Below, one piece after another: positions 36,297 to 47,810 of a DNA stretch of 64,000 nucleotides. The position numbers and the translations under genes were made by a program. The notes below the pieces were generated by a model, which had not been told where the DNA came from, did no database searches, and was given only the letters and a program-made list of their open reading frames with translations. How positions within the stretch are numbered: position 1 is the stretch's first letter; each line of letters starts with the position of its first letter. This stretch comes from Choanephora cucurbitarum (Eukaryota; Mucoromycota; Mucoromycetes; Mucorales; Choanephoraceae): NCBI GenBank assembly GCA_025331435.1, contig JAIWNI010000003.1, positions 186,001 to 250,000 of the forward strand. The letters run 5' to 3'.

Positions 36297-37026
36297 TTAG
36301 TGACGACGAGAAGCAGCAACGGCAGCAGTGAGCTCTTCGATCTTCTTCTTGGCACGGAGGAAAGTACCGAGCTATTATAGAGAAATAAAGGATGAGTTTT
36401 ATGGAGTTTTCTAGAGTCTGTTCAAACTTACCTTGGCCTTACAAAGCTTCTTGGCACGCTTATCCTTGGAGTTCTTGATCAATTCCATAAGACGACGTTC
36501 GTAAGGGGCGAAACCAGCAACTTCACGGATGACACCACGGACGAAGGTGGCACGCTTGGAAGCAGCCTAAATAACATACAAAAAAATATAAGTATATGCA
36601 TACACACATAGAGTCTCTTTTTGTGAATGGTTCTTCTGAATCAGCAATACAAAAAAAAATAAAGAGAGAGAGAGAGAAGCGGTAAAGAATAGTTGATCTG
36701 ATGAGTGTTGATGTTATCAAAGTGCTGTCTACTTTTCTTTTCCATGTATATGTTATAGGTGTGTATAGCGTGTGTTTCATGTAGTTTGTTTAACTGTCTT
36801 CTTTTCTTCTCTTTTAGAGGTCATTGTCTTTTCTAGTTTGTTTCTGTGCATGTCTGTCGGGTCTTTCTCTGTCTCTTTATTTTTTTTTCTATTGCTGATT
36901 CATCAATCCATCCATCCATCTAATACATACACCAATCTTGTTGGAAGGCTTGGCCTTGAGTTCACGGCGAGTGACGATGTGGCCTTTGTTAATGCCAACA
37001 GCGATACCAGACTTGGAAGCAACCAT
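36297..37026 (-). CDS. RPL36: 60S ribosomal protein L36
   Basis: Ribosomal protein eL36 of the large subunit. Exon 1 runs from the ATG at 37026 to 36931 ([20 protein letters not shown], then [12 protein letters not shown]), followed by a GTATGT donor. A 364-bp intron is much longer than others in this window. Exon 2 starts at 36566 ([20 protein letters not shown]). A second short intron near 36374-36431 precedes the last exon, [20 protein letters not shown] and the stop at 36297. The [20 protein letters not shown] block is diagnostic. About 100 residues, normal for the family. Confidence 0.96.
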
Positions 37027-37100
37027 TGTATATATAATGAAAGAGGGGGGAAGCAAACAGATGGATGCTGTTGCTACCCACTTAGACTCCCCCCTCTCCC

Positions 37101-37119
37101 TCTCTCTGTGTGTGTCTCG
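37101..37119 (-). promoter_or_regulatory. CT-GT element upstream of RPL36
   Basis: On the + strand the string TCTCTCTGTGTGTGTCTCG lies 75-93 bases before the ATG of RPL36. It is nearly identical to the string before the ubiquitin-L40 gene at 19323-19339. More CT repeats follow at 37122-37133. A GC-richer TCCGGTCCG lies further out, at 37228-37236. Confidence 0.5.
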
Positions 37120-37133
37120 CGCTCTCTCTCTCT

Positions 37134-37465
37134 CCGCTCCACTCTCTATCTAATATCCTCTATTCCTTTTTTTGGGTTTATACACTGGGTATGAGACAGC
37201 CTAATTTAATGTCCGAATTATAGACATGTCCGGTCCGAACAAGAGAGTGGGTGTATTACACAAACACGCATGATAAAAGTGTCTTTTTTTGTTTCTTTTA
37301 TTTTATGTTAAAAAAGAACTCATACAAATGTTGTTAAAAGAAAATATGGATATGAAAAAAAAAGCGAAAAATGGAGGAGGGGGGGGATAAACAAAGCAAA
37401 AAGAAAGTTATATGGGAGAAGGTTTTTTTTTGTCATGATTTTCATGTGTGCGTATATATTTTTCT
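37134..37465. other. intergenic between RPL36 promoter and chitin synthase 3' end
   Basis: Contains the outer RPL36 promoter and the chitin synthase 3' region. A- and G-runs around 37355-37390. No coding sequence. Confidence 0.55.
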
Positions 37466-40219
37466 CTAACCAGTGAAAATCTTCATAAACAAATAAATAC
37501 AAGAGCCTACAAAACGAATAGCAGACAAACCGGCTACAGACCAAAGAATGAAGCCAAGATAGACAGTAGCTCTTTCTGTGTAAGTACCAAACCAACTCAA
37601 GATATTTTGTCCACTTGTGATAATGACAACCAAAATCAAATTGGACATGATCCAAGAAGTAACCAGAATGGTTCTGAAAGACTTGTAGTAATCTTCTTGC
37701 TTGGTCTTGGCATCTCTCTTACTTACTTCGGGTATCACGACTGCCTTCAAATCAAGACAGGCTTCATCGTATTGTTCGTTCAAATCTTTCTGTTCAGTAG
37801 GAGCAGCCACTTCAACTTCACTTTCACCATCTTTACCCTTCGATGCCTTGACCACACCAAGATCGTTAGAGACACCGTTGTCACCCTTGGTACCCCAAGA
37901 GACATCGTGTGTGTTACAGAAAGCATAGATGTTGAGTACGTTGGTATAACTGGGAGACATGAAGATATAGGGAATCAAACTGGTAAAGATGTGCCAGGGA
38001 TCTAAGAACAGGATACTAGAGACGAGATACATGATATAGGTGGAACAAAGGGAGATAATGACATTTCTAAAGGTACTCTGTTTCACGAGACCCAGGAACT
38101 CTTGACTCACATTGCCCTTGGCATCTTGGATTGCTTCAGAATAAGCTGTGCTGACAGCAATCACAGTGATCCATAAGGTACAGAACATAATGTAGGCCAT
38201 GAGCAAGGCAAAGAAGACGATAATCATGGTATAAGCCCATTTCAAACCCTGAGGTCTGTTACCCATCGCAATGATAATTTGAATGATCAGCAGTAAGACA
38301 TAGATATAGTTGAGGACCGTGTGGATGACGTTACCGATACTGGGGTCGAAAGGTGGATTGTTGACTGTTGTGATAGAGGTTGTCATGATATAGAAGACCA
38401 AGTAGAAGTTACCGATAGCAAACCAAGAGAAGATCAAGTTGTACAGTTGATAGAGATCGTTGAACATAAAGACCAGCTTACGCAAAATGAAGTGGTCTGA
38501 ACTCCAGACCTTTCTCCAGTGAACCATAGAATAAATACCAGCAAAGAAGGAACCGTTTAACCAACGACGACGTTGAGAGATGAATTCTGCTACAGTATCA
38601 GGCACATCGGTTTCACCCGATGCGTTAGAGACATAGTGAAGAACCCAGGCAGCATCCTTCTTGGCAACCAATTCGTAACACAAAATACGATCTTCGGCAA
38701 GATACATGTTGGCAGTAAAGATATCGGCGTCTGCACCGTGCATCTTTTCACCCAAGAAATACTTTTCAAGAGGACCTTCACCATGAATATCGTTTTGAAG
38801 TGCCGTATAACGATAAGCTGAAAAAGCACCAGGCAAGACTGAAATGTGACCAAAGACAGATTCCAATGGCTTATCGAGAATGTTGGACATTTTGTATTCA
38901 AAGTTTTGTGAGGCCACAAGAGGGTTGAGTAGATAGAGACCCTTGGGACCCAACATGGCCTTAATTTCACCACATGCACCTGCTACGTTACGGTTGATAT
39001 CGAATGCTTTCCAAAGGTGGTAAATCGATCTTCCACCAGGTTTTGTACCCACATCAAGCAACACACAGACATTGGGTTTGATGAGAGGACCAAAGGCCTG
39101 GAAGAACCAACGATGAGAATTAATCTTTTTGGCGTTCTTTTCCTTGAGACAGAAGAGAATCTGGACAGGAACAACACCTAATTCTGCTCCTCTAAAATTC
39201 ATGTCCGCATCAATGGAGAGTTGTGTTGTATGCTATTATTTAAGTCAGTGTAACGTTACAAAGCTAATTTATAGATATAAATACTTGCCTCGTAAATGTG
39301 AGCAGTTACTGGCTTGCCTTCAACGACGTTCTTGGCCAGACCGTCTTGATAGACACCCATGGCAGCCAAGACTGAAAGTGTACGAGGATGGATCTTGGTA
39401 CGACCGTCTGATACAACACAGACAACAACCTTTTTCCAACCATTGGCACCCCATGTCTTGGAACGATCACGAGAGCAAAGATGAGAAATGTTTTTCATAA
39501 CACCATTCATTGTTCTACAGAACAAGACTTCATCTTCCTATATTAAAATAGTAATGAGTATCCTATTGTCTCTCAATTCCTCGCTCTTATCAAATCTTTA
39601 CGTTGTACATGGTCAAGACAATAAACAATTCGGTTTCTCTGTGCATTAAGTTTTGACGCAATCGATAGTTTTCTTTCTGGAAATCGGCTGGGTCACAAGT
39701 AGCAGCAGTATATCTCATATGGGTGAATTCATGATCATCTCTATGCTTCACACGTTGAAGGTATTTGTTTGGCACAGGGTTATCCAATACCAAATTACCA
39801 CCCGTCAATTTGACTCTTCTGACTATAAAAGTTGTTGGTTAGCACGTTTTTTTTTTTGTAACTGTCACTTTTTTTTTTTTTACTCCTTATAGTTTACCTG
39901 TCTTGTATCTTCTAGTTTGTCTTCTAGGTGCGATACCGAAATCGCCAGGTCCACCGCCGATCATGTTAGAACGTGGAGTGGTAGGTGAAGAGCCATTGTT
40001 TTGCAAGAGAGGTCTCTGCATGTTAGGTGTCCCACTTCCAGGAATGGAAGTTTCATAGTAATTAAGTGTGTTATCCGCAGGCATTCCGGCATTGGCATTA
40101 CTGTTGAAGGAAGTTTGCTCCATAGAGTATTCTTCACCTGTGTTAAACTTGGCTCGGGTAGGTGTCCTCGCCGATGGCATTGGACTATTACTGTTTTGAT
40201 TGTTGTTGTATTGGTACAT
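37466..40219 (-). CDS. chitin synthase (class I-III group)
   Basis: Family 2 glycosyltransferase that makes chitin from UDP-GlcNAc at the plasma membrane. Four exons, about 850 residues. Exon 1 starts at 40219 with a Asn/Pro-rich disordered lead ([20 protein letters not shown]). The chitin-synthase N-terminal domain follows ([31 protein letters not shown]). The large last exon (39235-37466) carries the catalytic core: [42 protein letters not shown] and the product-binding [13 protein letters not shown]. Five to seven membrane segments occupy the C-terminal third ([60 protein letters not shown]). The architecture without a myosin head places it in the class I-III division; the exact class is not decided. 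Confidence 0.95.
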
Positions 40220-43200
40220 TTTCTTTTTTTTTTTGTAAAAGAAGAAATGTGTATATTAGAAAAAAAAAGAGTGTGAAGGGGAAGAGGTTTAGGGTCTCGT
40301 CTAAGTAGTCTAAAAGGAAAGAATTTTGAAATCTAAAAGGAAAGGAAAGTGAGAGATAAAAAAAAAGGAGCCCAGAAAGAAAGAAAAAAGTAATTTAAAG
40401 AAAAGGAAAAGAAAAAAAGGACATGGCTGAAGAAATATAAGGTATTTAAATAATAAGCTTCAATCTGGAAAGCAGTAATTAAAGACAAGTAACACAAAGC
40501 ATTTAAAGATCGCACATACCTTTTTCGCTGTTTGTATGTCTGGGTAATGAACATTTAGAGAGTTTTATTGCCAAAATTAATAAAATTATTTAACCACCAT
40601 AAGCTGGCGCCCTAATATTAGATTTTATGTGTAACTTTCCACGAGTTACTCAGACTTTATTTGACTTGAGCATGTTGGTTGAAGCTCATAACAAATCTAT
40701 TTGGAAGGCTCTGTTACTATTTATATTGAAATCTATAGATCAAGAAGCATATATGAATAATCGTGCACAGTCACTCATATTTTTCTTTAGTTTCTTTGCT
40801 GACAAAGAATCTATCATGGTAAGAGAAAAGGAAGGAAGAAAGAAGAAAAAAAAAAAAACTGGATATAGTGTGTACAAGTTTGAACTAGCATGGCAACATT
40901 ATGCGAGATACGATAAAACGTGCTTGAATTAAAAAAAAAGACAGACTCTCATGTTGCAAAGAATACATTGCCTGGATTGATCTGCTAGTTATCTCTATTG
41001 ATTGTATGTCTTGGAAAAACACAATGGCCTCTAATTAGATCCAAATAGCTTGTTTCTTTTATTCTTTTTATTTTGTAACTTTTGTTTCGGTTGTATGAAA
41101 ACGGCATGTGCGCACTGTTTGTATGAACCTGTCTTTACAACCCCCCCCCTCCTTTCTAACGTACCAATGTCTGAGTAATTAAATTTGGATCTACGAGTAA
41201 TCTATTTTTGTAATTTCTAGCTTTGTCTCCCTTCTCTTTGTTTCTTTTTTTAAAAGCTTATAATCCTATCCATGTCTTGAACTCTCATTCAATTCTTTCT
41301 TTACCATTCTCTCTCTTCTTCAGAGGGAAGGTAAACTTCAGGTGTATGTCTTATCAAGCATTGCCATAAATGAATAATTTAATTCTGATTATATATTTTC
41401 AAAAGAAGTAGCGGATAGATTGCTAATCAGCCATCTTTACTTTACTACACAACTTAAAGTCCGTGTTACACGATGCATGGACAAGATACATTCCAAGAAA
41501 CTCCGCTCTTCAAGCACCAACACCAAAGTGCGGATTTTTGGAATAATAAGCACTAGGCGGTTTTCATCATCTTAAAAAGTAGTTGAATACACAGCTATCA
41601 TTGTTGCTATTTAGTAAACATGGGATAGTTCGAAGTAACTCAAAATCTATTTGTGGGTGCTATCTATAAGCAGATGTGTCATTCGATAACTAAGAAAGCG
41701 ATACTTTCTTTGAAAAAAAAAAAGAAATTGCGCTTTGTATTGTCCATCGAAATAAACTTGCAGTTTGATTAGAGTTGATCGGTAAAGAAAATCTCATTAC
41801 GTTCACTAGCTTGTATATCAAGAGCTATCATTTTAGTATTACTAAAAGTAGTCAATTCCTTACTTATCTCACTTACCATATAGTCAGTTATGCAGAATTG
41901 AATTGTGAATACCTTTTTTTTTAATGTGCCTTTTAGTTTTGTGATTCATGCTGCTTTTGTTTGTCGGGACTTGATCATTCCATTTCTGTACTCATTGAGG
42001 TAGATCTCATCTATATATTTGCATATTTCCAAGGTGCGCTTGAATGTTACCAAGTATGTCGTCAAAGTAATACGATGTATTGGTTTGACTTTGTACTATT
42101 CATATCCAATGAGTATTGTTTGATTCTTGCATCAGTATTATTTGGTTAGTAGGAGGGGGTTTGCTCTAACAATTGTATACTCCTTAGATGGCTGCCAACA
42201 GCTCTCTCTTCGACACTTAGTTTGTCAACCAAATATTTACTAGGCGCAATTCTATTTGCGACCTTGGAGTATATAATAACAGTCCAAGAAGTGAACAGAA
42301 GCAGAAAAGCAGAAGTCCAAATTGAACGGTTACACTCTTACTCTTAAACCATCAAACAAAACTGAAAACAGAATTTTTATAAGCAGTTTTTCTAAGCCGC
42401 CTCCCCTTTTTTCCGGAAGAACAGGAAATCAACGACTGGTAGTAACGGCTAATTCTCATTCTGTTGTTAAATTGACACTTGCTACTGAAATAGAAACAAC
42501 TTCAATCTTTTCAGAAAAAAAAAAGAAAAAAGGTTTTCAGCATCTAAAAGCATACTGCATTTATTGGTTGCCCTTTTTTTTTTTTAGAAACACGCTCTTT
42601 GGCGTTACAATCTTTTTGCCATGGTAGTAAAATGGATTCTGACATTGTTCGTATCTATTGTCAGGTTACTTTTTTTCGGGTTTTGACGATCACTGCATTC
42701 AAGATATTTTTTCTTGAGACGGTTCATTTTGTTTTTTCATGGTCTATCCGTATTCCTCTGTTTCTATTGCTATACTTAAATATGTTATCTAGATAACATC
42801 ATGTATAACCAGCACCTTCCTAACAAAAAAAATACACAAACCAGACAAGACTCTGTTTTTTAATTGCTGTATCTGAATTTAATTTACTGAGTTTATGATT
42901 CATAAACCTTATAGTGTTTGACCGAATTGTCAAACCAAACTTTGGATCACCTCTACCTGCAAATCCATTGAAGGTAACGGGGTAAGGAAAGACAATGTGA
43001 AATAGTTTCAAGAGAAAAAAAAGAGAGAGAGAAGATGGCGGTTGTTATAGGAGGAAAGAGAAAAACGATTGCTTTTGTATGTTAGAAAGATAACAAGTAG
43101 GCAACGATAAAGGGAAAAGGAAAAACTCTATTTTAGATCTATCCTTTTCATGGTACTTCTTTCACTCTAAAAAACATTTTTGTCTCTTTTGTGCATTCAA

Positions 43201-44529
43201 GTATGATTGTCATAATCTCTCCCTTTTGCCCCCCTCCTTTCTTTATCATTTCTTTTCTCGTTCTTCTTTCTAAACAGATATTCTTGACAACACGGAGATT
43301 TGAGCTTGTGTTACTTTGGATAGTGGTAGGCACCACAATGCTTACCATAAAAGGACTACGTTTTTGACTTTCTGTTCTAAAAGTTGGGCCACATAGCACG
43401 TTGTTAAAAGGTCTTTTGAAACTAAAGTTGTCTCGACTTTAAGTGCTTTCCCCCTCTCTTTTTTTTTGGAACATACTCTCGGATTGTCAACAACTCGGGA
43501 TCGAGCCAACCAATCTTTTTTGTTTTATTAAAAAAAAAGGCCATGCATGAGATTAGACATAGTGAGCTAGTTTTTTTCGATCTTTTGAGTTTTGCCACAT
43601 GTTGCTATTTAGTTTATTTTTTCCATTACTGGACATATTCGAAAAGCTTCGCTACCTCAATTTCTTCTGAGAACGATAACTTTCAAAGACATAAGGTATT
43701 ATGAGCAAATAGCCAGAAATGTCATCTCTTCTCTTCTAAAAAAAAAAGGAAGCAAAGACAGGAGCTTGCTTCAATTATGTTTTGCTGTCAATTTACCATT
43801 CCATCAAACAATGAAACTAGTTACATGCTGAATTGCATAAACTCTTCTTTGTTCGACAAGAAAAAAAATGCTTCTTGTTTTATGATGCGTTTCAAAACAC
43901 TTTGAGTAGAATTCAGACTTTGTCCGTATATTGTTTCATTTCAATTTTAGCAGACAACATTTTACATCTTTAATATGAGACATATACACCATTCTTCTTT
44001 TGATAAAGGATAGCTTTAAATCGACCCAGCTGATATTCAAACAGGACCCAAAAAGCCTTTCTTGGATACTGACTTTTCAAAAAAGATGAAGTTGTTTACA
44101 CGCCTTGCAAGAAGTTGAACCCAAAGAGTCTAAACTGTTTGTGCACCAAGGAATAATTGTACCGAATAACTTTTTCTTTTTTTTATGCAAAAGTAATGAT
44201 GAAAAGAGTATTCAAAAGAAACAAAAAAAAAAGAAAAAGACGTTCTAGTATGCATGATGAGCCTGAGCGCATAAACTTTCCTTTTTCTTTATGGCTAGTC
44301 ATTTAGCTTTTAAACTTCTTAACTATTTCTTTTTTGAAAAAAAAAATGGCATTAAAAAGTGGTTTGACCGAATCAGATTTGAGACATTCGACCTTATCGT
44401 CACTCTAATGGCACTGACGTTACACGGACCATTACAGTAAGATGTAAGGAAAAGATTTTGTTCTTTTTTGTGTGAGGTTTCTTTGTTTCTTTTCGAAAGA
44501 AAAAAAACTCATATACTATAAAGTAAGCG
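40220..44529. other. gene-poor stretch of about 4.3 kb
   Basis: The largest gene-free block in the window. It holds AG-rich and CT-rich tracts near the chitin synthase start (40260-40440), a C-run at 41139-41149 and many A/T runs. Open frames at 40627-40932, 41961-42149 and 42322-42627 (+) show no family motif and end in low-complexity Lys or Phe runs. No RNA gene was recognised. The last bases are the promoter of the universal stress gene. Confidence 0.55.
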
Positions 44530-45596
44530 ATGTCGAACGGTATTCCTATTATTCAAGCAGAAAATTATGTACGAGGCGTGTCCTTTGATACCATGACTGA
44601 TCAGGACCAACCTGATTACTCGTTCACGTTGAGAGGAAAGACACAAGGATATCAACGTACTCGAAGAAGTAGAACTTTTATGGTAGCCACAGACTTAGCG
44701 CCCTACAGTGACTATGCTTTAGACTGGGCGATTGAAGTAAGAAAGACCCTTTTTTTTTTTCTTTAAGCATTTTTTCTTTCTGTTTTATGACTTACTTTAA
44801 GATTGAGTAGAATATTGTAGATTCTGGTGATGAAATCATTGCATTAAGCGTTCTCACGGTAGATATGAGTGGTAAGAGAAAACGAATCAGTTAGAGAAGG
44901 GAAAGAGATACTTACATTATCCAACAGAAAACAGACCCAATTTGTCTGCTATGTTAAGAAATGAAGAACTAAAGGCAAAGGAAAGAGCATCAGCTGTTAT
45001 GAGCAAGATCATGTCAGCTGGTGGCCCTGAGATGAAAGTAAACATTGAATGTTGTCATGATGAGATTTTCAGCTAATAATGTCTTTCTTTTATATAGATC
45101 AGTGCTGTCATTGAGTTTGTCATTGGCAAAGTGCAAGAAACCATTCAAAATATGGTAAAAGGAATAAAGGCAAACGAGAAAAGGGATGCTATATACTTAC
45201 TGCTGTTAATAGATCTCGGTTTATCAACCTTCTATGCTTATTGTTGGAACCAGAGGCATGTCTGAACTGAAAGGAATGTTTATCAACAGTGTGTCAAAAT
45301 ATTGTCTACAACATTCTCCTGTTCCAGTTGTCGTTGTTCGACCTGAAGATAAAGTAAAGAAGCAGTTAAAAAAGGCCGCTAAAAAAACCAATCGTCTTAG
45401 TGGCATGTTCCGTATCAGTAGCCACTCAAGTATCTCCAGTCTAAACTCAAAAGGATCCGATTCATCTGATAGTAGCTCTGAAGATGAGGACACACTTAGG
45501 ATTGAAAAGAAAGTACAGAGACTATCAGTCTTTGATAAGATTGGACGTAGATCAAGATCTTCTTCTCCAGCTAGACCGCTTGTTACGAAGAAATAA
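44530..45596 (+). CDS. universal stress protein family (UspA-type)
   Basis: UspA-fold nucleotide-binding protein; fungal members are linked to stress tolerance but have no single assigned reaction. Five exons starting at the ATG at 44530. An N-terminal extension of about 55 residues precedes the fold (FMVATDLAPYSDYALDWAIE). Exons 2-4 are short (NIVDSGDEIIALSVLTVDMS; ENRPNLSAMLRNEELKAKER; ISAVIEFVIGKVQETIQNM). The last exon begins SVYQPSMLIVGTRGMSEL and ends the fold at SPVPVVVVRP. In the ATP-loop pattern G-x2-G-x9-G-[ST], the last Gly is Asn here (GTRGMSELKGMFINS). A basic and then Ser/Asp-rich tail follows (SSLNSKGSDSSDSSSEDED, then RSSSPARP), likely disordered and phosphorylated. Convergent with the permease gene, 214 bases apart. 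Confidence 0.88.
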
Positions 45597-45810
45597 AATA
45601 GCAACCTTCCTACATACTGTTCCATATAGATCAAAGAGTTGTTCAATATAACAAGAGGGAAGAGGAATAGGTAAAAAGAGGTTTGCGAGTGGTTTGTTAC
45701 AAGGTTAGAGATGATTTTTATTGTATAAGCACATTAGATTAATGGATTGAAGAGTGGGGGATAGAGAAGGGGAGTAATAATGAAGGGTATCTTTTTTCTT
45801 TTCAACAAGC

Positions 45811-47810
45811 CTAGTCAATTCTACTGGCATTATGAGACTTGTTCTTTTGTTGGTCACTGTTGCTACTATGACTAGAAGTATCATAAGCAGAATCAAAGCG
45901 ATTCTGTTTTGTATCATCTGCTTCAATTTCAATTGGAAGATCATCCAGTTGTGAAACATGTTCCATACTTTTACCAGGACCATGAAACCATCGGCGAGCA
46001 CGGAAATGGTAGTATAGAACTGAAAGAGTGATGATACCTCCAAACACAACAATGGCATAATTCATATTGCTTGCTGTCACAGGAGACTCAGTAGGACAAA
46101 TGAAAAGCACACTGGTCAAAACAATCCAACAGAGACTGACGAGGTTAATCAAATCTGAAAATGGTCCTAAATGAAATGGACCCCGAACAAACACTTTGCG
46201 AGCTACAAACACCTTGAGAGCGATAGGGATGAAATAGGCAATGCTTGAACTGATAGTGTTGACAGAGACAATAGCATTATAGGCTGTTTCGTTAATAATA
46301 TAAAGGATACCAACTACGATAGCAAAGACAATGTTGAACCAAACGGCATACACGGGTGTCATAGTCTTTTGGTTGATGGTAGCAAGGTACCGAGAAAAGG
46401 GCATGGCACCATCTCTAGAAAATGCATAGACCATTCTAGAACTACCCAAGGTCAAGGCAGATCCAGAGAAAAACATAGCACCCATGATGATAATAGTGAA
46501 AACCAATGTCCATCGATATCCTACTCCATCTAAGAACACCTTTACCATGGCAGGACTGATGTCTGTATCAATAATTTGAGCTTGATAATCCTGAACACAA
46601 AAGTTGACGGAGAGTAGAAAGATAAAACCCACAATGGCAGCTGTTCCGACTGCATAAAGAATGCCTCGAGGTGCACTACGACTAGCATCCTGTGTTTCAT
46701 CTGACATATGAGCTGCACTATCAAATCCAGAGAGAGTATATTGACATTGTAATAACCCGATTAGAAAAGCATATCCTCCTGAAGAAAACCCAGTATCATT
46801 TTCAAAGAAAGTGAACTTTGGCAAGTGTTTTGTTAGAACCATCATAATGTCATCTTCTTTTTTTTTTTAGACTTTACCACCCATTTTGCATCAGGCTTGT
46901 TAGGTGTCAATACAAGTGCGACTATGATTAAAAGAAGGGTGCCAACGAGGTGCCAGTATAATGAAGTTTGATTGAAAAATCCATTGTATCTCACACTGAT
47001 TGAATTGATCAATCCATGTACAACAGCAATGACTATGAAGATTCCATATTCCCAATAGATGGATGGGCTATTTTCTGGGTTGTTGATCTTGACCATAGAC
47101 GAAATAAACTGAGAGAGACCAATATCCGTAGAGGTAATTGCGACTATAACAAACAATCAGTTTCAATGCACAGATGATCATATCCTAAAGGAGAAAGAAA
47201 CCATACCAGTCTATCATTAAAAGAGAGAGAAAAATGACTTTGGTTAACATTTCCTTCAATTCTGAAAGTGAGTAACATAAAACTTACTAAACCAAGCCAG
47301 TTACACCAGCCAGTTAACCAACACATAATTGGAACCCATTCGGGTGGAGCAAGCTTAGAGACCCAGATGTAAAGACCTCCAGTAATGGGGTAAGCTGAAC
47401 AGATTTCTGCTAAAGAAAGGCCAACACCAAAAGTAAAAATAGACACGAGAACCCAACCCCAAATGACAGATGTAGATCCACCTGCAGCCATAGCATCACC
47501 CCATAACTGTTTTAGAAAGAAAGAAAAACTCAGTTTACGAGAATTAGTCAATTGATAGGCAAATACATACAGGAGTAAGGCCGGAAAGAATAGAACAGCA
47601 ACCAAATGCAATCGAGAAATTGGAAATAGTTGACATTGTCTTATTCATCTCCTACAAACCGAAATTTAAACTTCAGCTACACTTTGTGAGTCATAGACTA
47701 TTCCACTGTACTTGTTTGTAACCCATTGAATGCAAGAGCGCTTCTTCAGGTTGAAACTGTGTTGTTTTGCCTGATTCATTTGCTTCATCGGGGTAGTTGC
47801 CACCAGCCAT
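45811..47810 (-). CDS. amino-acid/GABA-type permease, APC superfamily
   Basis: Multi-pass transporter of the amino acid-polyamine-organocation superfamily, close in style to fungal GABA/choline/amino-acid permeases (Uga4/Hnm1 group); substrate unknown. The start at 47810 gives MAGGNYPDEANESGKTTQFQ. Exons then read: MSTISNFSIAFG; QLWGDAMAAGGSTSVIWGWV; GLSLAEICSAYPITGGLYIW; VPIMCWLTGWCNWLGLV. A phase-0 intron (donor after KWV near 46887, acceptor CCAAAG near 46821) joins DAKWV to FTFFENDTGFSSGGYAFLIG, repairing what looks like two separate ORFs. The last exon holds the remaining membrane helices (YTLSGFDSAAHMSDETQDAS is a consensus loop) and a polar cytoplasmic tail. About 540 residues and 12 predicted helices. 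Confidence 0.9.

Noticed and set aside
40627..40932. 101-codon ORF on the + strand
   Set aside because: Ends in a Lys-run from an A-rich tract, no recognised domain; not supported as a gene.
46845..46890. Broken permease gene (two ORFs with a stop between)
   Set aside because: A GT..AG intron ending in CCAAAG joins the two parts in phase (DAKWV to FTFFEN), so the gene is intact.
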